This document shows positions 32,737-45,415 of a stretch of 64,000 nt of DNA, one piece after another. The stretch is from the NCBI GenBank assembly GCA_037893225.1, contig JAZGUH010000537.1:744001-808000 (forward strand), in the 5' to 3' direction. The notes below the pieces were generated by a model. It saw nothing but the letters and a program-made list of their open reading frames with translations. It did not search any database and was not told the DNA's origin. The DNA is from Hippasteria phrygiana. Taxonomy: Eukaryota; Echinodermata; Asteroidea; Valvatida; Goniasteridae. How positions within the stretch are numbered: position 1 is the stretch's first letter; each line of letters opens with the position of its first letter. Position numbers and translations under genes: made by a program.

Positions 32737-33966
32737 ATGATGACTCGCAGCTGCAGGTATTTTATCCTGTGCATAGCGTTGTTCTCAACGTGGTTTGGTT
32801 TGTTGGTAACCACTTCGCAGCTAGGAATGTCTTACTTGGTGCCGGCTTGGAAGAAGAATCTTGCCCACTCGGAACCCAGTGTCAGCTCCGCAATCGCAGT
32901 CGGGACATCCATTGATACACTCTCACGATATACCGGCTCACTACCGGTACATGTTCTTGACAGAGGGCTGCCTGAGCGTGTCATCATAATGGCAAGTATG
33001 CGAACAGGGTCCTCATTTGTGGGTGAGCTTCTTGGCAACAGCCAAGACATATTTTATCTGTTCGAACCTGGACACGGCCTGCAACTCACTCTCAACGACA
33101 TCGAATCCAAGTTGGGGATCACATACAATGTCATGCGCTTGTATCTCAACATGCTCCCGCAGTTATTTCAATGCGATTTTCGAAACCTGGATTTCTATCT
33201 GAAGTTTTTGTCAAAGCAGAGCATGGAGATTCTGCGACATCGGGCGCCAAGACTCTACGATGCCTGCCGTCGTCAGTCTAAAAACGGGTTCTACTGCACA
33301 GTTACACAACGAATGGCGACAGAGAGTTGCAAAAAAAGTAAATACATCGTCGTCAAATCCATACGGATTCCACTTATCAGGTTTCTGTTGCCCATGGTGA
33401 AGGATATGAGCCTGAAGGTGATACACTTAGTACGAGATCCTCGACCAATGACTGCATCCCGTGCGCTAGCTCTGACGGGTCAGAAGATGACATTATCCAC
33501 CACGAATACCAGTTTCCTTTACAGCCATCCGTTCCTTTTGTCCGATTTCTGCAGGTTTAATATTGAAAACTTAAAGATGGGGAGGCAAGCTCCGATTATG
33601 CAGCAACGATACATGTTTCTAAGATACGAGGAGGCGGCGTCGGATCCAACATTGGCTGCCGAGCGGATTTACAAGTTCCTCGGTCGTAACCGAATCCCGG
33701 AGTCGGTCCTGCTGTGGATTGATGCACACACCAAGGTCGGCTCACCTGGACAGTTTTCTACCACTAGGAACTCGAGTCAGGTGTACCAGGCCTGGCGCCA
33801 CACATTGTCCTTTGACATGGCCAAAGAAATCGAAGGGTTTGAGCAGTGTGGAGAGATGATGACATCAATGGGCTATTGCTTACTTGAGGACGAGAGGCAT
33901 CAGAGAGACTTGTTTCGGTCACTTATTGACAGCGTTCCATCTGTAATTGTACCAGCTACCAGCTAA
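32737..33966 (+). CDS. Golgi carbohydrate sulfotransferase (CHST/GST family)
   Basis: The product should transfer sulfate from PAPS to a sugar hydroxyl, probably 6-O of Gal, GalNAc or GlcNAc on glycoproteins or chondroitin/keratan chains, in the Golgi lumen. The 409-residue protein has a short cytosolic N-terminus (MMTRSCR), a signal-anchor helix at about 8-28, then a lumenal domain. The 5'-phosphosulfate-binding loop is RTGSSFVGELL (residues 89-99) and the 3'-phosphate-binding element is VIHLVRDPRPMTASRAL (228-244). Length and motif spacing fit the CHST1-7 group. The ORF is a single uninterrupted exon starting at tandem ATGs; the first is used here. It has no neighbouring gene, lying between transposons. 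The exact acceptor sugar cannot be read from sequence. Confidence 0.85.
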   Translation: MMTRSCRYFILCIALFSTWFGLLVTTSQLGMSYLVPAWKKNLAHSEPSVSSAIAVGTSIDTLSRYTGSLPVHVLDRGLPERVIIMASMRTGSSFVGELLGNSQDIFYLFEPGHGLQLTLNDIESKLGITYNVMRLYLNMLPQLFQCDFRNLDFYLKFLSKQSMEILRHRAPRLYDACRRQSKNGFYCTVTQRMATESCKKSKYIVVKSIRIPLIRFLLPMVKDMSLKVIHLVRDPRPMTASRALALTGQKMTLSTTNTSFLYSHPFLLSDFCRFNIENLKMGRQAPIMQQRYMFLRYEEAASDPTLAAERIYKFLGRNRIPESVLLWIDAHTKVGSPGQFSTTRNSSQVYQAWRHTLSFDMAKEIEGFEQCGEMMTSMGYCLLEDERHQRDLFRSLIDSVPSVIVPATS

Positions 33967-34205
33967 TAGTTGCTGTATGTAAAATATTGTGCATTTCCAA
34001 TGGGTCAGAATTCTTAAAAAAAACAAAAAGTACACGCATGACTGTTGCCATAGGAGCTTTTAGCTTGCACAATAATGGATTCACGGACAATCTTTTGACA
34101 TGCTTACTCACATGGACATGAAAACACTTTCAGCACAGCATACCGATATTTCCATTCAATGTGTGGCAGGTCGCCATGGCTACCAATTGACGGACTATTG
34201 GGGTT
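33967..34205. other. 3' flank of the sulfotransferase
   Basis: Likely 3' UTR. No AATAAA is obvious within the first 100 bases after the stop; AGAAATAAATGG at 34251 lies inside the next repeat. Confidence 0.35.
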
Positions 34206-34673
34206 TTAAATGTAGTACATGTATACAACATTTGCTTTTGCTGTAATTTTCAGAAATAAATGGATTTGGAAGTTAATATTTTATAGCGTGCTAGCAAATA
34301 CTGTAACACTGAACTGTTTAAAGTTTTGTGTAAATTGATGCTGGGAAAACAGAGAGAGAGAGATAGAAAAACAATGTTCTAGTCGTCTGGTTCCCTGACC
34401 CTACTTTAGACAATACTCAGTGAGCAATTTATAGAGTCAGTGAATTATCAAGTCGTGGAACTAGACTTAGTCTATTTCCAACGATTGTCGGCCGACAATC
34501 GTTGGAAAAACTATATAAATTTCCACTTTTCTTGATAACGACAACACACCAGGTGCCATCACAGGATGCTTAAGACTGCTATTTACTTACAGTCTAGTAA
34601 GGTATTTCGTAATAATTCAGTAGTTTTGTTTGTTGATGTTTGCAAATGTTGTATAGGCCTACTATACCTTTAA
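34206..34673 (+). mobile_element. Family-A MITE, divergent copy
   Basis: It retains TTAAATGTAGTACATG at the left, ATTTTCAGAAATAAATGGAT, the palindrome CAACGATTGTCGGCCGACAA TCGTTG and a right part ending ACTATACCTTTAA. About 80 bp of unrelated sequence (CTGGTTCCCTGACC...) sits in the middle, so it is an old, internally modified copy. Confidence 0.6.
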
Positions 34674-35159
34674 CAAACTGCTTTTGTTAAAAAGCAAACA
34701 TATAGGCCTAAAGTCAGTGAAAAACAACATTCTGGTTTGATAAATTAGATTTTATCAAGTGAAAGAACCCGCGTTCATTAGTATGGGGTGATAATAGGGA
34801 TGAAAACCAAAATTTTGGAATATGATTACGTCCACTTCAGGGGTGATGCATTGGGTCATTTGGGAGATATTTTGCACAGGAAGTAGGTATCTAGCATGAA
34901 CATAACCCCCCACCCCGGCCAAAAATCGAATCTGTATTATACGCACTGGATTATACGAAATCTGTATTATACGAAATCCGTATTAACTGTATAGTGTGTG
35001 TATAGTCACACACACATTTATTTTTCATGTTGGCATACAATTCAAATACATGTAAGTTGATAATTAATAATTCATGAAGTTAATCATCCATACATTTAAT
35101 TGGTAGTTTTAATTAAATTAGTAATCTAATATAACAATATAACAAGTATCATACACTGC
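34674..35159. other. No gene
   Basis: AT-rich spacer. CTGTATTATACG(A/C)A occurs three times at 34931-34983 as a short local repeat. Confidence 0.4.
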
Positions 35160-35429
35160 AATACCAACATGTAGGAAGAGCGAAGCAAGCTTTTATGCTC
35201 TCCCTGTGAGGACAAATATAAATGTCTACAAACGTGGGACGAGGAGACAAATATTGGAGACCAAACTGAAGTGACAGTATATGTAAAATGATACACAAAT
35301 TATTACTGGTAACAATATTCTACTGACAAGGGACAAGAAGACGGAACTTGACTTAAATAGTATATAATGATAGAAATGATCTTTTCTAGGTAAATAAACG
35401 AATTGATAATTTAAGTTATGTAATATGGA

Positions 35430-37073
35430 CTAATATTGACTTAGTACATTATCTTTAAATTCCTTTGCAAACACTTTCAAACTAGTGGTATTCTTAAGTT
35501 TTCTGTCTAGTTTATTCCAAAGGAGAGCACCCCGAGTAATTAAGCTTTGTTTTGCAAGTGATGTTCTATGGTAATTTATATAAAGATCACCTTTTGATGC
35601 ACCACGAGTACTGTAGGAATGAACCGATGAAGACATTGTGAAGAGGTTACAGAAATTTGAAGGCAGCATACGATGGTTGTACTTATACATAAATTTACCT
35701 ATGTTAAGAATGTATAAATCATTAAACTTAAGTACTCTCAGCTTTGAGAACAAATGAGAGGTATGTGCCAGATAATTGGACTTCGTTATTATTCTGACTG
35801 CTATTTTTGCAGAAGAAAAAGTTTCTGACACTGAGTGCTCGAGCTGCCCCATGAAAGAATTTCGTAATTTAAATATGAAAAAATAAGGGAATTATAAATT
35901 GTTAAAAGAATTTCTGAGGGCAGGAAAAACTTCAACCTATTCATAACACCAATGTTTTTCGATATTTTGTTGGACAGTGTTTCTATCTGCTTGTTCCACG
36001 TTAGGTTTTCATCAATATGTATTCCAAGAAATTTAGTATTTTTGACTTGATTAAGGATTTCTCCATTCATAGTGACTGGGTTTCTGCACACATATTTATT
36101 TTGTTTACTACTAAATATGATATAATTTGTTTTTGATAAGTTGACCGATAGCTTATTACATAAAAGCCATTTATTTACTTTAACAAGTTCTTGGTTTATT
36201 GTCGCTACAGCAACATTAGCGTCATGGTGGTTATAAAGTAAATTTGTGTCGTCAGCAAAGAGGCAAAATGAAATCAAATTACTTGACTTGCAGATATCGT
36301 TCATATAAATGATGAACAGCAATGGCCCCAGAACAGATCCCTGAGGAACTCCGCATGATATTACATCATGCATTGAATTCGTGTTGTTATATGTTATGTT
36401 ACAAACTGCAATCTGTTCGTCAGGTAACTTCGAATCCACTGCAACGCTACACCACGAACACCAATGTATGCTAACTTATGTAATAAAATATTATGATTGA
36501 CAGTATCAAATGCTTTTGACAAGTCTAAGAATATGCCAATGGAGATTTGTTTATTTTCTATAGCATTGACAATAGATTTAATACACTTATTATTGCTAAT
36601 TCAGTAGAACGTTTACTTCTGAAACCATACTGTGAATTTGATAGTTATCCATATTTTTGGATGAAGCATAGTAGTCGACCATGAATTAACTTTTCAAAAA
36701 CTTTAGAGAACACAGGTAAAATGGAGATTGGTCTGTAATGACTGATATCGTGTTGATTGCCCTTTTTGAATATAGGTACTACCTTACCTTTTTTCAGTTT
36801 GTTTGGGAAAACCCCTGTTGTAATGGATTCATTAAAGATTAGGGCTAGTGGTTTGACTAAAGCACTCTTCGCTTCTTTAATAATAAATGATGATATACCA
36901 TCCCATCCTGGGGCTTTATCGGAGGCAAGATTACAGATAACGGAAGATATTTCGTCTTCAGTGATTGGATTTAGAAATAGAGAATGTGGGCATCTGTCAT
37001 CAATTAAGAAACGATTCAAAGCCTTGATCACACGTTTGCAGCTCACTTGCAATGCTATTAGTAATATTAACAA
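35430..37073 (-). pseudogene. Second LINE, reverse transcriptase fragments
   Basis: Segment 37073-36645 holds RT fingers (ASDKAPGWDGIS, HYRPISILPVFSKVFEKLI). After a frame break, 36439-35801 holds GVPQGSVLGPLLFIIYMND and the catalytic FADDTNLLY box with the thumb region. A further frame change leads to 35852-35430, the C-terminal domain (LLWNKLDRKLKN). The palm segment carrying the first catalytic Asp lies in the broken stretch 36440-36644 and is degraded. At least three frame breaks make it inactive. Confidence 0.8.
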
Positions 37074-38202
37074 AAATATTTATTAAAAGTGTTCGATATA
37101 TCAAGGTCGTTGTCTAATTTTTCACCATCTTTAATAAAGTAAGTTGGAACTGATGCTTTTTTAGATTTACATAATAATGAATTAATGAGTTTCCAAGTAC
37201 CTTTATGGTAATTTTTTTCTTTATTAAACTGAGTTTCTAAGTACTCCTTTTTTGCGCTTCGTATTACTTTTGTGAGGTTGTTTTTATATTGTACATACAC
37301 CCTTTTGTTTTCTAATGTGGGTCTTTTGAGATACTTTTTATACATGTGATTCTTTCGTCTGATGGAATTATATATTCCCTTAGTTATCCATGGTGATCTA
37401 TTTTTGTTTAAAGTAGATTCATTATAACATAGAGGAAAATCCCTTTCATAGAAGTTGATAAAAATGTCTAAGAATGTATTATAGCTATCATCAACATTAT
37501 CTGAACACAGAATATGATCCCAGTCAGTACCGTTAAGATCCTGAATAATACGTTGGATGTTAGTTATTTTGAAGTCTCGTTTAGGTTTGTTTAGTTTGTT
37601 TGTACCTGTTTCTTTACACTGATCGATCGTCATAAACACTGGTAAGTGGTCACTTATATCAGTTAGTAATATTCCTGAATTATGATTAAGCATATCATTA
37701 GTAAAGATGTTATCTATTAGCGTTGCGCTTTCACTTGTAATTCTTGTAGGTTTATTGATTAGAGGGTAGAAGGAATGTGAAGAAAGGATTTTAATAAAAG
37801 TTTGAACATTGCTATACGATGTAGCAGGTTAATATTGAAGTCCCCCATTAAATAGCATTTTTTATTAAAGTTACTTGTTGTTTCAAGTATACTATCAAAG
37901 GCATCTAAAAACTGTACGTATGATATATCGGGGGGTCTATATATTACTCCCACTATAAATGAATTGCCACTGGTGCTTTCGTTATTTAAGAGATACAGCA
38001 TTACTTTTGGTGTCAAAATGCTTGTATTGATAGTGTTATTTATTTCCCAAATGGACGGCTTCAAATTTTGACCTTGGAGTTTACCACCCCCTACTAGTTC
38101 ATGCCCATATTCATTAAGACAAAGAACACCATTTTGTTTAAGGTAGTTTACTGCTTTGGATTGCAGGTGGTTTAGTGGGGAAGGTGGAAAAAGAGGGATC
38201 AC
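37067..38202 (-). pseudogene. Second LINE, endonuclease fragments
   Basis: Segment 38202-37759 contains NTSILTPKVML, VIYRPPDISYVQFL and GDFNINLL (catalytic-type Asp/Asn). Segment 37693-37067 continues with ISDHLPVFMTID, the C-terminal Asp-His pair, and the linker. The N-terminal Asn/Glu motifs are missing, consistent with 5' truncation during target-primed integration. Confidence 0.75.
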
Positions 38203-38852
38203 TGGCCCGCTGCGGAATCCGTTTGTAGTCCGGAGTGGAATTGCATCTGTGCAGTGGTGTTCTTAATTACAGTTTTTCTCAATCGCTTTAACACGGTTAC
38301 CGCAACATCATACATGTTCATTCAAAATATATAACCCGATTCCTAAAACACTTCGTATGCTAACTTAACCTACAAACACTGACGCCAGATTGAAATATTG
38401 TATATTCGAATATCAAGAAACTTTTTACAAAAGCTCATACCACCGTCAAATGGCGCAGACTGTCAACATATCACTAACATACACATTTCAAAATTATGTG
38501 TTCTCTTTATTTTAATTCATTATCTGCATTCAACCCCCCCCCCCAAAAAAAAAAACCGGCAAATAATGTCCAAAAAAAAAAAAAAAACCGGCAAATAATG
38601 TCCAAAAAAGTCAATTTTGTTTAGGCAAATGCGTCCGCAAATGGAAAGTAGCAGTTTCCATATTGTTTTATGCATGATTAAAGCGATCATTTCTGTCAGG
38701 CCACATATACTCGTCGACGTCGCGGTCCTTTATACCCTACCCCATATTTGATAAATGATTTATTTCTTAAGTCCTTTGCATTAGTGCGTGTGCCATGCGA
38801 ATGATTCCAGTAGACCGTTGCTTTCTTTCAATTTGAACACAATATGCCCTTA
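38203..38852. other. No gene; duplicated poly-A segment
   Basis: AAAAAAAACCGGCAAATAAT GTCC occurs twice in tandem at about 38548-38605. Nothing else is recognisable. Confidence 0.45.
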
Positions 38853-39668
38853 AGGGCCTGTCACACACTACCGATATACCTCGCCGGGACTAAACCGGAG
38901 CACAAAATTAACAACGGCGAGAAAATCGGCGGAGCTCCGGCGAGAAAGCACTTGAAAAATCAAAATTGGCCGTAGCATTACCGATGTAGTACCGGCGTTC
39001 CCGTTGTGATACCGTTGTTCTATACCTTTGTCCTACCGATATAAGAGCCGATATGTGCTACCGAATACCACTTTTCTGTCACCTTAGTGTTACCGATGCG
39101 CCGCCGATGTTATACCGATGCGCCGCCGTTGTTCTACCGATGTGCCACCGTTGACCGGAGCTATAGCGGAGTGATACCGTTGCGCTGCCGTTGTGCTGCC
39201 GATGCACAACGGTGTGACGGTGGAGCTCCGGTATCACATCGGCGGCGCATCGATACTACTTCGGTGGTATTCGGTAGTACTATAGTATACGGTATATCAA
39301 TCGGTACCAGTACGGTACACATTGAGGCCACCGGAGAGCCGCCGATCCATTACGGGCCGCTACCGGTGCTCTACCGACATTAACGAGGCCATACCACCGG
39401 AGTACTGCCGTTGTACTCCCGTTGTAGTCCCGTTGCTCGCTCCGGCAGCGCAACGTTAGACAATTTTGAGCATGTTCAAAAATGTCTATCGTCGCCTGCC
39501 GTTGCTAAATTTTTCGCCGATGTTCTGACGATGTCCTGACGATGTACTACCGTTCTTAGCGATGTGATACCGTTGCGCTGCCGTACTAGTACCAATCCCG
39601 AAAATCGCCAAATTTTTGCTCCGGTATATAGCTCCGGCGAGCCAAATCGGCTTGGTGTGACAGGCCCT
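38853..39668. mobile_element. 816-bp PIF/Harbinger-type MITE
   Basis: The termini AGGGCCTGTCACAC and GTGTGACAGGCCCT are inverted repeats flanked on both sides by TTA (38850-38852 and 39669-39671), the 3-bp TWA duplication characteristic of PIF/Harbinger. The interior is built from degenerate units such as TACCGATG, GCCGCCG and CCGTTGT. No transposase is present. Confidence 0.8.
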
Positions 39669-39671
39669 TTA

Positions 39672-40118
39672 GTTGGGAGAAAAATGCATTCAGATGAAAA
39701 CCGTGTGAAATGTACATTGCTAACGCTTAATGAGATGCAACAATTTGTTAGTGTACTGAAATTGTTGCGAATACAACAAAAGAATACTTTCCGTTTCGCA
39801 CCAGGCACGCACAGTTTTGAATGAAGAGATTTCACTTCTGATTATCGTCACTTTAGTTGCAGTTGCCGTGTTAAAGCGATTGAGAAACTGTAATATACGG
39901 CCACATTTCCAGCCGGGGAGATCAGAGGGGTGCATCAATTTGTTCATACTAAAAATAATTCCAAATTCTACACGCCGAAGGTACAGGCATTTGAGGTGGT
40001 ACAAAATGAGGAAATTTACTCCTTGAAATTATGCCCTACGTACCAGATATTATCACGTTATGCTTTACACCTGAACTCAATGGGGGATTCACTATGCATG
40101 GTGCACGCCATAAAATCC
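39672..40118. other. No gene
   Basis: Short overlapping ORFs on both strands without family motifs. Confidence 0.4.
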
Positions 40119-40543
40119 CTGTCACACCTACCGCGATCAGCCGGCGACCACTTTGCGCTCCCGGACTTTGAAAATGTTCACCAAAGCGCAGTGACATCGC
40201 CGAAAATTGTGAAATCCATGACACCAGGGCCCAATTTCACGGCGTTGCTTACCGTTAAGCAAATGTTTATGCTAAACATAGCAGAAAAAATTGCTTACGC
40301 GTAAGCGTATTTCACGGCGAACTTTTCACGGATGCTATGCTTAGCAAAAAATACATGCGCGCGCATCCGATAAATGCGTCGTCTGCTAGCGTGCACGGTC
40401 TTCGTTGTCTGCAAAAATGACGGAAGCTGGGCCGGGAAGGAAAGCGAAAGTCTTCGCCCTTTTCGACTTTGGGGAACCCTGAAATTTAATAAATATTATG
40501 GATCTGTAGTTGTTTTTTCAAAGAACGCTTTTCACAATTCAAG

Positions 40544-40767
40544 TTAACCCCTAGGGCACGGTATTTTACGGGAGACGTCGGGGTGTTGCAGCGGTTCTGG
40601 CAGCCAAATCGAACCGCTACAATGTGTTTGTGCAGTCAAGCATGACATAAACAATAATTTAACAATGGATTGAAACTGCACAAACGGCGGCCAATGGCGT
40701 CATCCGGCCTCTGGTGACACATTTTTGTTTGCGTCCACAGACGTCTTACGTACGCAAAGGTGGTGAA
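40544..40767 (-). mobile_element. piggyBac-like MITE, copy 4
   Basis: TTAACCCCTAGGGCACGG begins the copy, which matches 3105-3245 in orientation and 2813-3030 in length (TGTAGCGGTTCG and GACGTCTCC complements). The right edge ACGTACGCAAAGGTGGTGAA has lost TTAA. Confidence 0.65.
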
Positions 40768-41626
40768 ATCAAATATTGAGCGTTGTTTTTTTAAACACAT
40801 AAAATGCTATAATAGCTATCTTCATATTTAAAGTTATTATATATTTGTACATATTGCACAAAAATGTGTTTTATTGTTGAAAAATGTATATTCTTGAAAA
40901 TGTACGGTTTATGACGTATATTAACATGTGTATTATTCAACCCTTGTTTTTTTCAATAAGTACCTTCACCAACTTGAACCATTACAAAATTTAGGCCAGC
41001 TGATTTGAACCCTGATACACCCATCTTCATAGTTTGCGCCTGCTAAAGAATTTCCCACTTTTTTTAATAAATGGTAGGCCAGCTGCTCTCAAAATGATAC
41101 ATTGTATATATTTATCGATTGGTTCGTTCCGCAATTTTTGCATTAAACCCACGTACGTGTATGCACACGTACGTACGTATACGCGCCGCATGTACAAAGT
41201 AAAAACATAAAAGTGCAGTCAATGTGAGAGTCGATCGTCTTCACGGGAAAACTTTAATGAAAGTCGCGGCTCAAAAGTTGGACACATACGTACAAATCTC
41301 CCCTTTCCTCGACTTAAATGATATTTTCTGCAATAGAAGCTCCCTGCATATGTCAGCACTATAGCAACGCTTGTCAGGAAAACTGTGACGTTAATACTGT
41401 GAGTATTAAAACTTGGCCTTCCACACCCGATCTATACCCTCCCAGCTATTTTTAATTTGCAAAGGAAAAACGTTCGTTAACACTTAACAACATTAGAAAC
41501 CATCTTTAATCAAAAGGTTTTTCGTTTAAAACTTATATTACCAGCCACTCTAAAGAATACTAATTGTTTTAGGTTCATCAACCTTTCCTCGTTTTGAGGA
41601 TCGGGGAAATTCAGTGGAATCACCAA

Positions 41627-41775
41627 CTGTACGGTTTTAATTTCTCTACATGCTAATAAGCTAATGCTGTATTTTCACTATCCAATCAGGGCACGAGTAA
41701 GGAGTTCCCATCCCAGGGCTTACTATTGGAAAAAAGGTTGAAAATAAAGTAAGCCATGGGAACGAGGTTGCGCTC
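41627..41775 (+). repeat. Dispersed repeat C, copy 2
   Basis: Nearly identical to 11468-11620 in the same orientation, ending AAGCCATGGGAACGAGGTTG. Confidence 0.75.
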
Positions 41776-41890
41776 TCAATGCGCTCCCACTGCGCTCTGT
41801 GCGCTCTCAGTGCGTCCAAGTCGCTCTCGCGCGCTGCGCTCTCGCTGCGCTCTCACTACGCTCTCAATACGTTTGCAACTCGCTCACTGC
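41768..41890 (+). repeat. Imperfect TGCGCTCTCA array
   Basis: About ten units of GCGCTCTCA(A/C)TGC-type sequence. The right part of the composite element (about 42480-42860) contains the inverted GAGCGCA forms more sparsely. Confidence 0.65.
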
Positions 41891-41924
41891 GCGTGCGCGG
41901 CGTGTATATAGAGCCTCCTGCGAT

Positions 41925-42175
41925 GGGCCCAATTTCATGGCTCTGCTAATCGTTAGCAAAAAATCCCCGCTTACTGTAGCAGAAAATTATGTGCTTACGG
42001 CAAGCGTATTTCACGCGTTAGCGGGGAATTTTGGCTCCTTAGCATGCGTACATCCCGTAACTAAGGATTCTGTGCTTACAGGGTTAGCGCATAATTTTTC
42101 CGCTAGCGCTGTTAGCGCAAAATGGTGATCGTAAGCGCGGAAAGCTGTGGTTAGCAGAGCCATGAAATTGGGCCC
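41925..42175. mobile_element. 251-bp MITE with 25-bp terminal inverted repeats
   Basis: GGGCCCAATTTCATGGCTCT GCTAA at the left is exactly complementary to the right end (TTAGCAGAGCCATGAAATTG GGCCC). The interior contains TTAGCG/CGCTAA units. A second partial copy begins at 40227. Confidence 0.75.
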
Positions 42176-42869
42176 TGATCAGTCTACTTTCTACTTTCTA
42201 CTACACACAGTGCACCATGCCAAAAAGAACCATGAAGTCCGCCGCCAGAGGGAAGATCTCAGTGTCCAGATGACAAGGCAGTGGTCGAGGAAGGCCGTCT
42301 CCATCACAGTCTCCACGGTCGCCCAGTCCTCTCCCATCAGTGGAAGTGGGATCGTAATAAGAACGCACTTTGAACCTATTGCAAACGTCGGAACAACGCC
42401 TTGGACGTATTACGAGCGTCATAGTCTCAGTGGCAGCGCAGTGTGGACGTAGAATGAGCGGAAACAAGCCCATCAAGCGTTGTGGAAGCGCAGTAACGGC
42501 GCAATAAGAACGGGAGAGGCACGTATTGAGAGCCCAATGAGCGTACAGCAGTCGCACACCAGTCGTAGGGGACGATTTGTGCGACGTTGCTACGTCCACG
42601 ATACGCTCATGTAGTTCGCTTTGCGCTGCCATGGCGACTGTACTGCGTCATTACACGGCTCTCGTCAGAGTGCCGACCCGCTGCGCTTGTTTTGAGCATG
42701 CACAAAACAAGCGCAGAGGTTTGGCGCTCAAGGTAGTTCATGGTGACCCTCTTCCGTCCTTGACTTGTCACAAAATCGTTCTCAGAGACCTTACTGCGCT
42801 TTTCCTCACGCTTTCATACTTTTCAGGTCGCAGTGGGAGCGCAAGCGTGATCGCGGATAGGTGTGACAG

Positions 42870-45415
42870 CAACTTAAGGTCCATACTACTTTCCACGGGT
42901 TCAGATTGAAAACAATACTCGAAAACACCTAAGTTATAATAATAATAATAATAATGTAGGATGCATTGCATATCACATGATTAAAGTCGTTGTCTAAAGG
43001 ATGACACCGGCTATACGACCTGCAATGGCAGCTTACGGTGAAGGTGGGTGCACCTCTTTGCACGTGTACCCCCGTCGAAGTATGTTTAGGTTTAGGAAAT
43101 GTTGCCTTACCTTTAACCTTCATTTTCTGTGTTTTTGCCAAGGCTATTTGAACCTTCAATTTTGGAGAGTCTGAAATATTAGCTATCAAGCTATCTGCAA
43201 GGGACAATGATAATAGAGTGCCCTCTTGCCGCGACCATATCGAATATAGGCCTACACTTGGAGTACAGTGTTTTCAATTCGATTTCCAAGTCTCAAAGTG
43301 AAAGGTTGGAAAGAGTGCAGCGACGTTATTTGTATTCTGTATAAGACTCTTTACAATTAAAATTCCGACAGTTCCACTCCTAGTTATACCGAGTTATGTG
43401 ATTTAGTTATATGGTGTCTTGCTGAGAGAAGTATTGTTAATGACTGCTTATTCCTGTACAAAAACATTCACAGTTGTATTAATTTAACCGACACTAATCC
43501 ATGTGCCTTGCCGCCGGACTAGGTCTTCTGCCAACCATGGAGCTGAGTTGAGGTGACTATAAGCAAGGGTTTGTTGCTGGAGTTTGTCTACTTATAACCG
43601 GCTATATGGGAGTTGCGACTTAAGCAATTAGTATAGTCTCCTCTCTAGTCCACCCCTTTCTTAACCATAGCCTTCCAAATTGTTGTTTTCCCTCATCTTC
43701 TCTGTCTTGGGTTTTCCTGTGCTTTTTGGTTTTTGTGTAGTATGTTGTCCATATCTGTGTGCATGTAGTCCTATTGTTCATGATCGTCCATCTGCATTTT
43801 TTCTCTGTTAAATGTTTTTCTGCGCTTTAACTGTGTTGTTTGTATACGTTTTTCTACGTCCACTTGTGTTTCCTTTTAGGCCGTGGGCCAGAAATCGTAT
43901 TGTAGCTCGTCTAGAAAATGAAGCCCGTTCGGAGTTTCTGTTGGCAACCTAGAATTGCTTTTTCTTTGTCAATTCGAAATTGCTGAATTCGATTCCGTCT
44001 GTTGCCAGGCTGTCAGGTTGCACGTTTAGGCGGAATCTTCAGCCAAAGATTGATACTAAAAACGCCTATTTGGAGGGCGGAGGGCTCGGCTCTGACAACA
44101 AATGGCAACACATTCATCCCCTTAAAAATCTGAAACGGCTCTTCCTAATACTGTAAAAATATTCAATTCTCTTGTCCGCAAGTCTCTTTCTTTTTCGTTT
44201 CTTTGAACCGTAGAAAAACCTACGGTTGTTGGAAATTTAACAAGAATGGCGGCAATCATGAAAATAACATAATAAAGAATAAAAAGCATGTCCTCCTTTA
44301 AAAAGAAACACCGACGTTAAATATTTTTTTAACTTGGCCTTATAGGTATGAAATTACCAACAAATCACGGATTTGTTTCCATGTGAAGCCAGAGGATTAC
44401 TAATGATTAGCCGTCTAGAATCATAAATAGATTACATAATTATTGTAAATTATGCAACAATCTTGTTTTCAAGGGCATTGTTGATTTATTTTCTAATGTA
44501 AAGCTTGAAGAAATACTTATAGAGGCTTAGACTGCTACTACTTAATATATATAGTTCATTTGTTTTGGTCAATAAATACAAATATATTAGACAGACATTT
44601 GTTAAACTTTCACTGCTGATGTGTTTGACCAAAAAGAAAACACAACTTTAAATACAAGATAATTAAAATAAATCAAAACCACGTTTACATTAAAAACAAC
44701 TGATGACAATAAGAACAACCTGAACTTGATCCATCGATGGGAAAAATCTCGAAGCAAAGCAGTATAAAAGTAGACAAAGGAACAACATGGACACGTACAT
44801 GTATGAGCTCAAAACAAAAAAGAAAACAAGACAAATAAATACTACGATAAGGCAAAAAATATATGTTCGGTCTCTGGTCAGCGCGCGCGTCGATTTTTAT
44901 CATGCGCGTCAACTTCCCCCCCCCCCCCCAAATTTTCCGCAGTAGCTACAACAGCTATTGCCGCACCACCTCAAATTTTCATGGGCAGCTCAACCTCGTA
45001 AATAAATGTTAAATTTAATATTAAAAGCTTGTGTTTATCATTTTAAAAATGCCTCTGGTCCCAGCTAGCGATTAAAACCCGTTGCTTTTTATGGTCTAAA
45101 CATAGGGAAATGCAGCATACTCACATTTACAAAAAAATTAAGCAATGTCTAAAAGCTGCAGGCTTGGACCATTGGCAGTCTTTAATTTATGTTTGTTTAA
45201 AAAAAAAAAAGCAGGTTCTGATGTTCTGAATGTGTTGCAGGGCTTGTTTTTAAAACATTTTGGAGGCAAAGTCCAAGTCATATAAGTTGCCTTGGCTGTT
45301 TGGAAAATGTGAAGGAAAGCATTTAGGGTACCTATTGGCAAACGAGGAGAGCACTTACACAGATAAAAAAGTTGTTTAAACTTTTAAACAACCCCTGGTT
45401 GTTCATGTGCCCTGC
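42870..45415. other. Long gene-free stretch
   Basis: It contains a TAATAATAATAATAATAATG microsatellite at 42935-42956 and a C run at about 44919-44930. No ORF has a domain motif, and I see no clear repeat boundaries in 43200-45400. Confidence 0.45.

Larger units (their letters stand above)
35160..38202 (-). mobile_element. Second LINE, 5'-truncated and broken (CR1/Jockey-type)
   Basis: The minus strand carries an endonuclease fragment, linker, RT and C-terminal domain in order but in several frames, followed by a 3' UTR running into ATATAACAATATAACAAGTA. No ORF1 is present, and the 5' end stops within or just before the endonuclease at about 38202. Its RT differs from the first LINE (FADD instead of YADD), so it is a separate family. 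Confidence 0.75.
40119..42869. mobile_element. Possible composite element bounded by CTGTCACACCTA
   Basis: The left edge CTGTCACACCTACCGCGATC and the right edge (reverse complement CTGTCACACCTATCCGCGAT) are inverted repeats related to the Harbinger-type terminus at 38853. Between them are nested repeats: a partial GGGCCCAATTTCACGG element (40227-40395), piggyBac-like copy 4, repeat C copy 2, a GCGCTC array and the MITE at 41925-42175. No clear target duplication was found, so the two ends could belong to separate copies. Confidence 0.45.
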
